64,000 bases of DNA from an uncultured Christensenella sp. (GCA_910585595.1 CAJUET010000011.1:1-64000), one strand, 5' to 3'. Positions 1 through 8,827 are shown, numbered from the stretch's first letter. Made by a program: numbers and translations. The notes: a model not told the origin generated them from the sequence alone.

Positions 1-96
1 TGTTCTTTTTCATCGCTTAAAAGTGCAACTCTTATAAAATTTTTGTTTTTTAATCTCTATGGGAATTGCGCTTTCGGGAGGGCATTTGTTTACATT

Positions 97-3000
97 TTAC
101 ATTTGACTATCGAAACTCATAACGGTGCGGTCTATCATGCTCTTTGCCGTTTCCAGCGACGGAGCATCCATAACGCGGACTTCTCCTCTTCCGCCATTCA
201 ACGGATAGTACAAAACGGGCGCGTCATCCTTGATCGCAAGTTTGAAGATCGTCCTTCCGCGATACTTGAAGAGTACCGCATATTTCCCGTCATTCTGCGA
301 GGTGCGGGGTTTATTCATGATATAGCTTCCGATCTCATAGTATGCCCTCTTTCCCTCGTCGCTCAGCGCACCGTAGGATTCTTCAAGCGAGATCATCTCG
401 TCGTTTTCGCCCAGCCACGATATATCGTCAACGGGTTCAGGCTCTTCATAGAGCGCCTCGTTGATTGCCGCCTGCTGCGCCTGCTGATTCTGCAAAAGCT
501 GATTCAAAAGCTCCTGCTGTTTTGCAAGCTGTGCGCGCAGTTCTTCGTTTTCTGCCCGCGCGGCGTAATCGGGCTGCGACGCGTATACGTTCGGATCCTG
601 CGCAGGCGGCAGCGCCATCTGCTGCTGCATCGCGGGAAGAAGCGCCGAGACCGTAGAAGCGATCAGGTTCTGTATATGCGAATCGTCATACACCTGCTGC
701 TGCCCATAAGCGCCCTGCTGCATGGAAGCGAACATCATACGCATTTCATTGTCGCGACGGTCGCGCTCTGCCTCGCGCGCCATTTCCTTTTCTTCGCGGG
801 CCAGCTCTTTCTCTTCGGCAATGCGCTCCTGCTCCTCTTCGAGCGCTAAAAGCGCTTTCCTCTTCTTGCCTTTCGACATAAACGCGACTATCCCCATGAT
901 AAGCGCAAGTCCCATAAGAACGCCTGCTATGATCCACCAATTCGTTTCGCTCAGTCCCAATACGATCCCGAGCAAACCAGCAGGTGCGAACGAATAGGAC
1001 ATCGTGGCAAGTTTTTTGGCTTTTGCCCTAGCTTCTTTTGCGGCGGAAAGATTGTTCATCGTCAATACTAAAAATACAACGATCAAAATTAACGATATTC
1101 CGCTCAAAATCAAAGGCAGATAAGAGATGATCGTACCGTCCGAAGGATTGTCGCCCGTTCCATCGTCAGGTGGCGGAGTGATATCGTCCGTGTTTTCCGA
1201 TAGCGTAAAGGTAAAGCTGTTGCCCGTCAGTTCGTACTTATTCACATAAGCGTCTTTCAGTGTTACTTCGACGCGATACCTTCCACCCACAACGTTCGGC
1301 ACTTCCCCTGCGCCCAGATAACGACCTTCGTCAAGCGAATAATACCTGATGTTGAAATACACGCTAGGATCAAGATTTTCGCTGTTCGAGAACTTCGCAG
1401 ACGTATTCCCGTCGGGATAAATCGTTACCAATATTTTGGTGACGTTCGGGTCGGACGGCGGATCGTAGAGATTGGAATCATCGGGGTCCGTAAGCGTATC
1501 GCTCCCCGTTACGGTAAACTCTACCCAATCAGTATAAGTGAGATCGTTGTCGAAGATATAATTCTTTGTACTCGCGCTCTTGATGACGGCGCGCACTTTA
1601 TAAGCACCTTTGGTCAATCCGCTGAATCCGAGCGTATTGCCCGCGCTGTCAATATATTCGTACGAAATGCAAGCCTTTTGATCCTGCGTTATTTTTAACG
1701 CGGGCGGTTTTGTTCCGTTGTTCCAATTGATCGCTATGACCGCGCGTTCGATCTTATACTCGAACGAAGTAATTCCGTCGATATAATAATCGTTCGCATA
1801 TTCGCTTTTCAAGCTGATCTGCGCCGTGTAACTGCCCACGTCCTTGGGCGGGTTGACTTGCCGAAGCGTTCCTTTATAATAGGTAATTTCGAACGCATCG
1901 TCCGTGATCGTTCCCTGCGTTACCTTAAACTGGAACGTGACGGCGTTACCCCAATACACATAGACCGTTTTTCTTGCCGCCAACTGAACCGCCGTGAGCG
2001 TATGCCCTACTTCGAACACGCCCGAACGAATGCTCTTTCCCTCTTCCAAAACGTAACGTCCTACGAAGTTCGCTTTTATTGAAACTTCCGCAACGTAATA
2101 TTTTACCGTGCCCTCTACGATTTCGAGTTCGCTGATCGGCGTTGCGCCTTCCGCTACGTTCCCCCTTCCGTCCGATTCGTAATAAACGTAGTCGAGGTAT
2201 GCGTCATACCCGCCTGCAAGCACCTTTGCGTTTACCTTTTTGTTTCCGCTTGCCGTGACCGTTCCCACCGTCCAATTGACGGGAATTTCCGCAGGCACGA
2301 CTTCCCAATCCTTCGCCCATTCGAAATCGCTTAAACCATCGTTTTCCGTAAAGATATACGACGTGCTATCCGAACTTACGGGAATCACATAATTGTTCGG
2401 ATCGGAAACTCCGAAGATCACTATCGCCTGACCCGATTGACCGACTTCCGTCGCGCTGTGCGACCCGTCGTAATCTTGCACGTTAAGTCCTTCGGGAAGC
2501 GTTTCGGGATCGATCACGATGCTCATTTTTGCACTAAACGCGATCTTGCCGTCCTTGGGCAACCAGCGCACGCCCGATAAATCGAACATTGCCTTGTCGA
2601 TCGTATATTGTATGCTATAAATCGCTTCTCCCTCGTCGTTTTTCAGGTGTACGTAAGTGATATACGTTCCTGCGTCTTTTACCTGCACGGAGGGCAACGC
2701 AACCGACGGCGCACTCGCTTTTACCGTTTTATACCCGTCTGTAAAGCCGTTTTCGTTATAATCGCTATCTACGCCCGCATAGCCGATCCCCGTTGCATTG
2801 ATCGTAAAGTAATAATATTTCCCACTATAAGTGATCTTGCTTCCGTACGTTGCGCTGTTCGATTCGGCGGGATCCGCCTGATTCCCTATGACTGCCCCGT
2901 CCGACATTAAGCGCCAGTTTACCCCGCCCGTGAGCGACGGCTCCTTTACCGTGAGCGAATATGTTTGTACGAACTCTATTTTGTAGTTCTTGGCATTCAC

Positions 3001-4500
3001 GTCGTCCGGATCGTCATAATCGATCCCAAGCTCATAGGTAAGGTTCGACGCCAATGATGCCGTTTCCAATGTGAATACCTGCGAATGCGTAGGCGCGGTG
3101 CTCAAATCTATCGCGCACAGATTCTCGAAACAGGTACCCATATAATACGCGCCCACCACGACCCTTAAAGTTCCCGATAACAGCGGCGGCATTTCGATTG
3201 ACGCCGTCGTCGTATTTCCGCCTGTGATCGTAGAATTATATGTGAGTATCGTCAGTTGTTTTGTCAACGGCGTAACTTCAAAGTATACCGTGATATCGTC
3301 CGTTCTTCCCGTGGATGCCCATACATAGTCGTCCTTATTATCCAAGCTGAGCACGACCTCGTATTTGCCTGCGTTGACGGCGCTGAATCTTGTGTTGGTT
3401 TCTTTTTTTACGTCTTCTCCGTAATCTTCTTTCAGCGTTGCCGTTACGGGCGCTCCGCCCGTAAGAATCAACATAAAGTTCCTTGTCTGTCCGTTATAAA
3501 CTTGCGATGAGGGAACAAAACTTGCCCCCACCCGCGTGGCCGGATTCGTGAACGTTAGCGGCGACGTAAAATCGGGCTGATAATTCGTGCCGCGTTTACC
3601 CCCGAACTCGGCAACCGCCTGATACTGCACCCCTTTTTTCAGAACGGAAGAATCGGTGCCCATATCCGTTCCGTCGGTGGCATAATAGTGTATTACAAGT
3701 TCAAAGTCGCCCTGACTTGCACTGTCCTGCGGATACGGACTTTCACCCGGCGCCAATGCCAAAGTAGGCATTTGGGTTGTGGTATCTATCCTGAATTCGA
3801 CGCTCAACGTCTTTTTTGTAATATCGAGGATCACTTCCCGCTTTCTGTTCGTTTTATCCCCGCTTGACCATGAATATTTATTAGATATAAGTTCAAACGT
3901 TACTTTGTAGGAACCCACGTCTTTGGGCGTTGCGATGTTGTTCGTCGCAGGATCGGTATAGGTTACTTTACTGTAAGCTATATTTTCAAATATAGCTGGA
4001 TCATACCACGATTCATTATCTTTACTGAAATACTGCATTTCTCCGTTATATTCTTTCGTAACCGTTGTAGGCGGCGCTTCAATTTCCACAACAGCGCTCT
4101 CAAAAGCTTTCGAAAGGTTTAAGTGCAACGCAGGGCGTACGCCGCATGAATTATTAGGAGAACTTAATGTAATCCAGTCACGCGTCATTGAAGAACTTAT
4201 TCTTCCCTGTCTAATATTGTTTCCAGTACAAGTACGCGTCCAAAATCCGTCGTACGTTGCACTTGTCGCCTTCGTGGTCCCCCTAATAGGATCTTTGATA
4301 GGAATTCCCCAAAGACTTACAAGATGTGAATTGGAGTCTTGATCGCCAGTTTCTACTGTCGAAGGCAACCAAAGAAAATCGCTACTCCACTCAGAATAGG
4401 CAGATTTATCCTTTATTGCACTACCAACACTATGCCATCCACCTGAACTTAGGCTCATTATCGAAGTATCTGGATTTCCCCATGCCTCATTGGGCATCAA
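97..4500 (-). CDS. Downstream part of a split MBG-type, membrane-anchored surface protein
   Basis: The first 130 residues hold the second half of a clostridial surface domain (DUF6273-like, ending in GVRPALHLNLS). About ten MBG/Ig-like beta modules follow, recognisable by recurring (K/V)xYNG and DVGSY motifs. Near the C-terminus are two transmembrane segments, a charged E/R-rich coiled coil, a Q/A-rich stretch and a short cytoplasmic domain. The frame is open for 12 codons upstream of this ATG and then meets TAG at 4537-4539. Beyond that, in the same frame, lies the signal-peptide piece at 4537-5442. Together they would encode about 1781 residues, and the domain boundary falls inside the DUF6273-like region, so they were one gene. 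No good ribosome site precedes 4500. The 96 bases downstream hold no gene that I can see. Confidence 0.8.
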   Translation of the reverse strand: MMPNEAWGNPDTSIMSLSSGGWHSVGSAIKDKSAYSEWSSDFLWLPSTVETGDQDSNSHLVSLWGIPIKDPIRGTTKATSATYDGFWTRTCTGNNIRQGRISSSMTRDWITLSSPNNSCGVRPALHLNLSKAFESAVVEIEAPPTTVTKEYNGEMQYFSKDNESWYDPAIFENIAYSKVTYTDPATNNIATPKDVGSYKVTFELISNKYSWSSGDKTNRKREVILDITKKTLSVEFRIDTTTQMPTLALAPGESPYPQDSASQGDFELVIHYYATDGTDMGTDSSVLKKGVQYQAVAEFGGKRGTNYQPDFTSPLTFTNPATRVGASFVPSSQVYNGQTRNFMLILTGGAPVTATLKEDYGEDVKKETNTRFSAVNAGKYEVVLSLDNKDDYVWASTGRTDDITVYFEVTPLTKQLTILTYNSTITGGNTTTASIEMPPLLSGTLRVVVGAYYMGTCFENLCAIDLSTAPTHSQVFTLETASLASNLTYELGIDYDDPDDVNAKNYKIEFVQTYSLTVKEPSLTGGVNWRLMSDGAVIGNQADPAESNSATYGSKITYSGKYYYFTINATGIGYAGVDSDYNENGFTDGYKTVKASAPSVALPSVQVKDAGTYITYVHLKNDEGEAIYSIQYTIDKAMFDLSGVRWLPKDGKIAFSAKMSIVIDPETLPEGLNVQDYDGSHSATEVGQSGQAIVIFGVSDPNNYVIPVSSDSTSYIFTENDGLSDFEWAKDWEVVPAEIPVNWTVGTVTASGNKKVNAKVLAGGYDAYLDYVYYESDGRGNVAEGATPISELEIVEGTVKYYVAEVSIKANFVGRYVLEEGKSIRSGVFEVGHTLTAVQLAARKTVYVYWGNAVTFQFKVTQGTITDDAFEITYYKGTLRQVNPPKDVGSYTAQISLKSEYANDYYIDGITSFEYKIERAVIAINWNNGTKPPALKITQDQKACISYEYIDSAGNTLGFSGLTKGAYKVRAVIKSASTKNYIFDNDLTYTDWVEFTVTGSDTLTDPDDSNLYDPPSDPNVTKILVTIYPDGNTSAKFSNSENLDPSVYFNIRYYSLDEGRYLGAGEVPNVVGGRYRVEVTLKDAYVNKYELTGNSFTFTLSENTDDITPPPDDGTGDNPSDGTIISYLPLILSGISLILIVVFLVLTMNNLSAAKEARAKAKKLATMSYSFAPAGLLGIVLGLSETNWWIIAGVLMGLALIMGIVAFMSKGKKRKALLALEEEQERIAEEKELAREEKEMAREAERDRRDNEMRMMFASMQQGAYGQQQVYDDSHIQNLIASTVSALLPAMQQQMALPPAQDPNVYASQPDYAARAENEELRAQLAKQQELLNQLLQNQQAQQAAINEALYEEPEPVDDISWLGENDEMISLEESYGALSDEGKRAYYEIGSYIMNKPRTSQNDGKYAVLFKYRGRTIFKLAIKDDAPVLYYPLNGGRGEVRVMDAPSLETAKSMIDRTVMSFDSQM

Positions 4501-4536
4501 ATAAACGCCTGAGCCGGTAGCACTGTACGCCCATAC

Positions 4537-5442
4537 CTAGTTTTCCTTTTCCTGATATCCAACATTCTTGGGCATAGTTAAGAAACCGGCAAGACTGGGG
4601 TTCGGCTTATCGACCGTTTTTAATACGTTGTTCGAGAGTGTAAACTTTGCAAATTCATTATTTTTACGGTCTGCAATCGCCACCGCACCTGACCGAGCAG
4701 TCACACTTTGTGCAAAATAAGCTGTTCCGTCCGCTCCGGTATTACCCGCAAGCGTACCATCATCCCCGCCCGCATTTAAAGTGGAAACGCGAATAAAACT
4801 CGTGGAATACATGGTCTGCGGATAATTATCCGCCACGGAATCGTTTGTAAACGCCGTCCACTTGGAGGCAGCCGAAACATTGTCGTTTAACCAAAGGGTC
4901 ACAATCAAATCGCCTGCATTCGTGTTTACACCGTCCGTTACGTTCGTCGTGGCATAGACTACCGTCCAATCGTATCCGCCAAATGTAAGCGTAATCGGAC
5001 TTCCCAACTGCGTTTTCATGGTTTGGAAGTCGACGGCATTAGGCTGCGTGCTCACATTGCCAACAATCGTAGGGTCTGCCGGAGAGGTATTTGTTGCTTT
5101 ACCTATAACTACACTTTTAGAAGTGCTCACCATTGTTTTTGCGGTGTTTAAATCGGAATTAGCCGTAGGAGTCCCCGTTACCGCCTGTACCAATTTGCCG
5201 AAAATCTGATTGAGTTTTTTACCGTCAAATACAACTCCGTCTTTTCTTTCTTCGTATTTTGAAAGTGTGATTTCGCCGACGTTATTTTCCGTGGGTACAG
5301 AACCGGAAGTATAAGCCTCGGCTGTTCGGGTATTATTTGTAGCAAAAAAGCCGCAGAAAAGCACCGCGGCACATAAAACACTTAATATCGCGCTGACAAT
5401 TTTTCTTTTACCTTTTAATACCCCCCCCCCGAACTGAATCAT
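4537..5442 (-). CDS. N-terminal part of the same surface protein, with signal peptide and poly-G tract
   Basis: ATG at 5442 follows AGGAGGAG with a five-base spacer. Residues 10-38 form a Sec signal peptide (KGKRK, then a hydrophobic core, then an Ala-containing cleavage region near TAEAYT). The rest is the first half of a DUF6273-like domain: GGYDWTVVYA, LWLND, TMYSTSFIRVSTLNAGG, FAKFTLSNN. The frame ends at TAG just after YQEKEN, where related proteins continue, as I remember them, into an aromatic segment and PNEA(W/Y)G. Those residues do appear in frame downstream (VWAYSATGSG, then PNEAWG). Codons 5-8 are a run of ten G. The exported product would be a soluble truncated domain unless the TAG is read through or is a sequencing error. 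Confidence 0.75.
   Translation of the reverse strand: MIQFGGGVLKGKRKIVSAILSVLCAAVLFCGFFATNNTRTAEAYTSGSVPTENNVGEITLSKYEERKDGVVFDGKKLNQIFGKLVQAVTGTPTANSDLNTAKTMVSTSKSVVIGKATNTSPADPTIVGNVSTQPNAVDFQTMKTQLGSPITLTFGGYDWTVVYATTNVTDGVNTNAGDLIVTLWLNDNVSAASKWTAFTNDSVADNYPQTMYSTSFIRVSTLNAGGDDGTLAGNTGADGTAYFAQSVTARSGAVAIADRKNNEFAKFTLSNNVLKTVDKPNPSLAGFLTMPKNVGYQEKEN
5421..5430 (-). repeat. G10 homopolymer in the 5' coding sequence
   Basis: Ten consecutive C on the plus strand (G on the coding strand) lie four codons after the start of the signal-peptide gene at 5442. A gain or loss of one base puts the entire protein out of frame, as in slipped-strand contingency loci. The present length (10) is in frame with the signal peptide. 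Confidence 0.85.
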
Positions 5443-5522
5443 ATACTCCTCCTGTCTGTATTACATTACTATATTGCTTTTTTATTTGAAAAATACTACA
5501 CCACGATGTATTTCTCTACTTT

Positions 5523-5551
5523 ATTATATGTAATATCTCATACCCTGTCAA
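5523..5551 (-). promoter_or_regulatory. Sigma-A promoter of the poly-G surface-protein gene
   Basis: On the minus strand, TTGACA (5551-5546) and TATAAT (5528-5523) are separated by exactly 17 bases. This is a perfect consensus promoter. It would give a leader of about 75 bases before the ATG at 5442. Confidence 0.85.
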
Positions 5552-5604
5552 GCGCTTTTACGGTTTTTTTCGCCTTAACAGTCGTTCCGAATCATACCGC
5601 CAAA

Positions 5605-6396
5605 CTAAAAAGCGTCTTTTTCAGACTTACCCCAACGCTTTTTAATGAAACGCAATTGGAGCGAGAGCGGCGCAAGATCAGTAAAAAATTTTATGACCTT
5701 ATTCCAAAACCCTACCACTTTCGTCTTTTTATTCTTTTTGACCGCCTTCAACGAGGCGACGGCGACCGCACGCGGACTCTTTGCGGAAATCTTTCCCCAA
5801 AAGCCGTGATTAATTATATCTTGCTTAATATCTTCCCGCGTAGGGATTCCGCCGGGAAGAACGGAAGTCACTTTCGCTTTGCCCTTCAACTCCGTTCTGA
5901 GCGCCACGGAAAACTGACTGAGCGCTTTTTTAGTCGCGCTGTAAATCGCAAAATACGGCATCAGGCAAATACCCGACATACTGCTGATCGAAAGAACTTC
6001 GAACTTACCGTCGAGATCTCCTCTCTTTAACGACGCATGAATAAAGGACAGCGCCCCTTCGAAGTTGACACGCGTTTGAAATATGATTTTTTCCTGCGTG
6101 TAGTTTTCGAACGCCTTCTGCGTATCCACCCCCGCAACGTACACAAGCCGCGACAGCTTGATATTCTCCCCGTCGGCGTAATCGAAAAATGCCTTTCTGT
6201 CGCTTTCCGAAGTCAGATCGCACGCACGGTATTTAACGGAGACACCCTTAAATTCTTCCTGCAATTTCTCTGAAAGCGTTTTTAGCTTTTCGTCGCTCCG
6301 TCCCGTTAAAAACAGCGGCTCGCCCCGCTCGGCAAGAACGCGTACAAACGCACCGCCCAAGCCTCCGCACGCGCCCGTTATCAAAGTATAATCCAT
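5605..6396 (-). CDS. Short-chain dehydrogenase/reductase (SDR) family oxidoreductase
   Basis: A classical SDR of 263 residues. The N-terminal dinucleotide-binding motif TGACGGLG is at residues 7-14. The active-site Ser lies in SISSMSG (137-142) and the YSATK catalytic pair is Y152 and K156, followed by the usual PGG after the sixth strand. The C-terminal 50 residues are basic and hydrophobic and may contact membrane lipid. The start at 6396 has AGGGAG upstream. The substrate cannot be told from the sequence. The gene stands alone between the surface-protein gene and tRNA-Ser. Confidence 0.88.
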   Translation of the reverse strand: MDYTLITGACGGLGGAFVRVLAERGEPLFLTGRSDEKLKTLSEKLQEEFKGVSVKYRACDLTSESDRKAFFDYADGENIKLSRLVYVAGVDTQKAFENYTQEKIIFQTRVNFEGALSFIHASLKRGDLDGKFEVLSISSMSGICLMPYFAIYSATKKALSQFSVALRTELKGKAKVTSVLPGGIPTREDIKQDIINHGFWGKISAKSPRAVAVASLKAVKKNKKTKVVGFWNKVIKFFTDLAPLSLQLRFIKKRWGKSEKDAF

Positions 6397-6415
6397 ATTT
6401 ACTCCCTATAACGGT

Positions 6416-6454
6416 AATGCGGCGGGCAAAACAAAACTGTCTGCCCGCCGCATT
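6416..6454 (-). terminator. GC-rich hairpin directly after tRNA-Ser
   Basis: A 13-bp perfect inverted repeat (6416-6428 with 6442-6454) abuts the encoded CCA end of the tRNA. It could end tRNA transcription or mark a processing site. There is no good U tract on the minus strand, so termination is uncertain. Confidence 0.45.
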
Positions 6455-6543
6455 GGCGCAGAGAAAGGGATTTGAACCCTTGGATACATTCCTGCATCAC
6501 ACGATTTCGAATCGTGCGCGTTCGACCGCTCCGCCATCTCTGC
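6454..6543 (-). tRNA. tRNA-Ser(CGA), CCA encoded
   Basis: The acceptor stem GCAGAGA pairs with TCTCTGC. The anticodon stem CACGA/TCGTG encloses loop TTCGAAA, giving anticodon CGA. There is a long class II variable arm, T arm AAGGG-TTCAAAT-CCCTT, discriminator G and an encoded CCA. The length of 90 nt is normal for tRNA-Ser. Confidence 0.95.
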
Positions 6544-6553
6544 AAGCGAATTT

Positions 6554-6582
6554 ATTGTAAACTTTTTTTCGGGAAATTGCAA
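6554..6582 (-). promoter_or_regulatory. Promoter of tRNA-Ser
   Basis: Minus-strand TTGCAA (6582-6577) and TACAAT (6559-6554) are separated by 17 bases. They lie about 10 bases upstream of the mature tRNA 5' end. Confidence 0.65.
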
Positions 6583-6635
6583 GCTATTTTCACGCGTTTT
6601 CCGAATTTTGTTTTAACAAAAAATCCGCCTGATGA

Positions 6636-7124
6636 TTATTCCGCTTTTCTTGCGCCCAGAATATGTATTCCGCGCGCCTGATAATAATTATAGGTAGAGA
6701 GCGGGCGCATATACGCGTCGTAAGAATGCGCGGCAATAAATATCCTGCCTCCACGAACATCGACCACGACGGGCGAATGATAAAAATCTCCTGTTGCCGT
6801 GCCAAGCTGTATTATGTCCCCTATTTCTACTTTTTCAAGCGGAACATTTTCGGCAAACGGTCCCTCTCCGCCGTTCCCGACGAGAAAGTTATAAAGATAT
6901 TCGACTCCCGTCCAAGCGGGAGCGCGGTCGTTCAGCGAACGGTAATACCAACCGAACGTAGGCGTAAAATTCATAATGCCTGTTCCAGCATAAATGCACT
7001 GTGAGGCAAAATTCGTACAATCCCCGCCAAGGTTGTTAAAATTGTAAAATTCGGGGTTTCGTTTGAAAGCCCACTCCTTTGCATAAGCTACCGCCTTCGC
7101 GCGGTCGTATTCAATAATTTTCAT
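6636..7124 (-). CDS. Amidase-domain (Amidase_6-like) cysteine hydrolase
   Basis: This 162-residue protein starts with the YDRxKAVxYAxxWA signature of the putative amidase domain family. A catalytic-type Cys follows in GGDCTNFASQCIYAG (C36), and candidate partner His residues lie in FYHSPVV (H116) and AAHSYDAY (H133). Family members are found in clostridial and bacillar cell-wall or spore-related proteins. Here the domain stands alone without a signal peptide, so a cytoplasmic or non-classical location is likely. The gene is in the same orientation as the Nudix gene upstream but is separated from it by a terminator. The substrate is unknown. Confidence 0.75.
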   Translation of the reverse strand: MKIIEYDRAKAVAYAKEWAFKRNPEFYNFNNLGGDCTNFASQCIYAGTGIMNFTPTFGWYYRSLNDRAPAWTGVEYLYNFLVGNGGEGPFAENVPLEKVEIGDIIQLGTATGDFYHSPVVVDVRGGRIFIAAHSYDAYMRPLSTYNYYQARGIHILGARKAE

Positions 7125-7158
7125 ACTCTATGATATGCCGTATGCCAATAAAATGAAA

Positions 7159-7190
7159 ACAGTCTGTTTTTTCAGACTGTTTTTCTTCTG
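7159..7190 (-). terminator. Intrinsic terminator after the Nudix gene
   Basis: The perfect 8-bp stem ACAGTCTG/CAGACTGT has a T-rich loop. It is followed by TTTT-rich sequence on both strands and lies 10-40 bases past the stop at 7200. Confidence 0.75.
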
Positions 7191-7199
7191 TTTTTAAGT

Positions 7200-7727
7200 T
7201 TATTTTCGTAGTTCCGATATGAGTACGGCGGCGATCGTCTTTCCGTCTTTGATCCTGCCGTCTTGAATCATGTTGAGAACTTCGGCTCTGGGAATATATA
7301 CGGTATCTAAAAATTCGTCTTGATCGAGGTGCTCTTTTCCCTCGCTGAGCCCGTCCGCCTTATAAATATATATTTTTTCGTTCGTATATCCGGGAGTCGG
7401 ATAGAGCACGGTCAAAAGTTTCAGGCTGTCCGCCACGAGCCCCGTCTCCTCCGAAAGCTCGCGTGCGGCGGCTTTTTCCGGATTCTCGCCTGCATTAAGT
7501 TTGCCTGCCGGAATTTCGTACAGTTCTTCTTTATAGGCGTAACGGTATTGCCGCACAAGCGCAATCCCCTTTTCCGTTTCTGCAAGAACCGAAGCGCCGC
7601 CCGTGTGTTCCACGATCTCGCGCTTACACGGCTTTCCGTCGGGAAGAAGCGCGTCGTCACAGCGGAGCGACAAAATCTTTCCGCGGTAAATGTAATTTTC
7701 CGAAACCGTCTTTTCCTCGTACTTCAT
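7200..7727 (-). CDS. Nudix hydrolase, ADP-ribose pyrophosphatase type
   Basis: The 175-residue protein carries a complete Nudix box at residues 75-97 (GKLNAGE, seven residues, then RELSEETGL), which matches GX5EX7REUXEEXGU. A proline lies about 15 residues after the box (YPTPGYTNEKIY), as in the ADP-ribose/sugar-nucleotide pyrophosphatase subgroup. The likely reaction is hydrolysis of ADP-ribose to AMP and ribose 5-phosphate in the cytosol. It starts 6 bases after the preceding minus-strand gene, so the two form an operon ending at the hairpin at 7159-7190. Confidence 0.88.
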   Translation of the reverse strand: MKYEEKTVSENYIYRGKILSLRCDDALLPDGKPCKREIVEHTGGASVLAETEKGIALVRQYRYAYKEELYEIPAGKLNAGENPEKAAARELSEETGLVADSLKLLTVLYPTPGYTNEKIYIYKADGLSEGKEHLDQDEFLDTVYIPRAEVLNMIQDGRIKDGKTIAAVLISELRK

Positions 7728-7733
7728 AATTTT

Positions 7734-8456
7734 TTATTCGAGCTCGCGGCTTGCCTTGATGAGCTCCCTGCCTCCGTCTAAAAAAAGTGCACGCAAAAAA
7801 TAACGATAGCCTGAAAGCAATGCATTGATCGAAGAAAGATTGTTCTTACCCGCAGCCTGAATAAGTTCAGATAACATCATATCGCCTGCGATAGCGTCAA
7901 CGGTCGAAAGCGAAAGCGTTTTGAGCCAAGCACGCTCTTCGATTGCAAGCGCGGTGAATTTTTCCCACGAAGCGCTCTTGATTCTTGCCTTCTGCACGGC
8001 GTCTTCATCGCGCACGGGTCTTGAAACGTCGGGAAAACATTCCTTTACGATATCGCGGAAGGGGCGGAGCATTCTATCGGAAAACAACGCAAAACTTGCC
8101 GTATAACTTCCGTCCTCGTAGAAATATCTTAAAAGAAAATCGTCGAACTTAATGCGCCCCGCGTCAATATCCACAAGCAGGCAGAATACGAACGCAATTA
8201 CTTCCCCCCTGTCCTCGGGAAGAAACGCTTTTCCGTGAAAGGACGCGCCGGAAGCGGGAAAGCGGAGATATTTTTTCTTTGCATAGGGATAGTCGAACCG
8301 CTCCACAACAGCGGAAAAAAGATCGGTAAGCGCTCTGCATTCCGCAATCGAACGTAACACTTCTTCGATACGGGCATCTGCCACCATATACTTTTCGCTC
8401 ATGAGTTTGTCGCACGCTTGAAAAAAGCGGTTCAACTGTTGTACGCTTGTTTCCAT
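7734..8456 (-). CDS. Conserved hypothetical protein, 240 residues
   Basis: I do not recognise the family. The protein is predicted mainly alpha-helical, soluble and acidic, with no signal peptide or membrane segment. It is co-transcribed with the Nudix hydrolase (6-base gap), behind a plausible promoter at 8490-8517. Its C-terminal third (from LSTVDAIAGD) resembles a helical bundle, but no catalytic motif stands out. Confidence 0.7.
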   Translation of the reverse strand: METSVQQLNRFFQACDKLMSEKYMVADARIEEVLRSIAECRALTDLFSAVVERFDYPYAKKKYLRFPASGASFHGKAFLPEDRGEVIAFVFCLLVDIDAGRIKFDDFLLRYFYEDGSYTASFALFSDRMLRPFRDIVKECFPDVSRPVRDEDAVQKARIKSASWEKFTALAIEERAWLKTLSLSTVDAIAGDMMLSELIQAAGKNNLSSINALLSGYRYFLRALFLDGGRELIKASRELE

Positions 8457-8489
8457 TGTTTCCTCCGAATGGTTCGCCTATTTTTCTAT

Positions 8490-8517
8490 ATTATAACACA
8501 AAACAAAAAAATGTTAA
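8490..8517 (-). promoter_or_regulatory. Promoter of the hypothetical-Nudix operon
   Basis: Minus-strand TTAACA (8517-8512) and TATAAT (8495-8490) are separated by 16 bases. It is divergent from the HPr-like gene promoter and only 20 bases away from it. Confidence 0.6.
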
Positions 8518-8536
8518 AGAATTTTTCCCAAATATC

Positions 8537-8565
8537 TTGCTTTTATCCCGTTTTTTATGTATAAT
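8537..8565 (+). promoter_or_regulatory. Promoter of the HPr-like gene
   Basis: TTGCTT (8537-8542) and TATAAT (8560-8565) are separated by 17 bases. The start codon at 8600 is preceded by AAGGAGA. Confidence 0.75.
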
Positions 8566-8599
8566 GTAGGAAATCATATAAATAAGGAGAATTACAATT

Positions 8600-8827
8600 A
8601 TGAAATCTATGAAAATTTCTCTTGAAATGGCTCAGCGCGTAAAAGATTTCGTTGCTATCACCCAAAACTGCGACTGCGAAATCATTTTAAAAAGCGGTAA
8701 ATACGTCGTAGATGCAAAATCGATTCTCGGCATTTTCAGCCTCGATCTTTCCAAACCGCTCACCGTTGAAATTTACAGCGACGATTGTGCGGAACTCCTT
8801 GATGCGCTTGCAAAATTTGCCGCTTAA
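8600..8827 (+). CDS. HPr-like protein lacking the phosphorylatable histidine
   Basis: The 75-residue protein has the HPr fold signature around the regulatory serine (VDAKSILGIFSLDLSKPL, residues 37-54), corresponding to Ser46 of Gram-positive HPr. The N-terminal segment where HPr carries HxRPA reads SLEMAQRVKDFV. There is no histidine anywhere in the protein, so it cannot accept phosphate from enzyme I. Short HPr-like proteins of this kind occur in many Clostridia. A regulatory role comparable to Crh is a reasonable inference. It has its own promoter and a strong downstream hairpin. Confidence 0.85.
   Translation: MKSMKISLEMAQRVKDFVAITQNCDCEIILKSGKYVVDAKSILGIFSLDLSKPLTVEIYSDDCAELLDALAKFAA

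Noticed and set aside
4537..4539. Recoding of TAG as a sense codon in this organism
   Set aside because: Other long genes in the window (ending at 14611 and 42958) stop at TAG at natural C-termini, and no other in-frame TAG interrupts a conserved protein.
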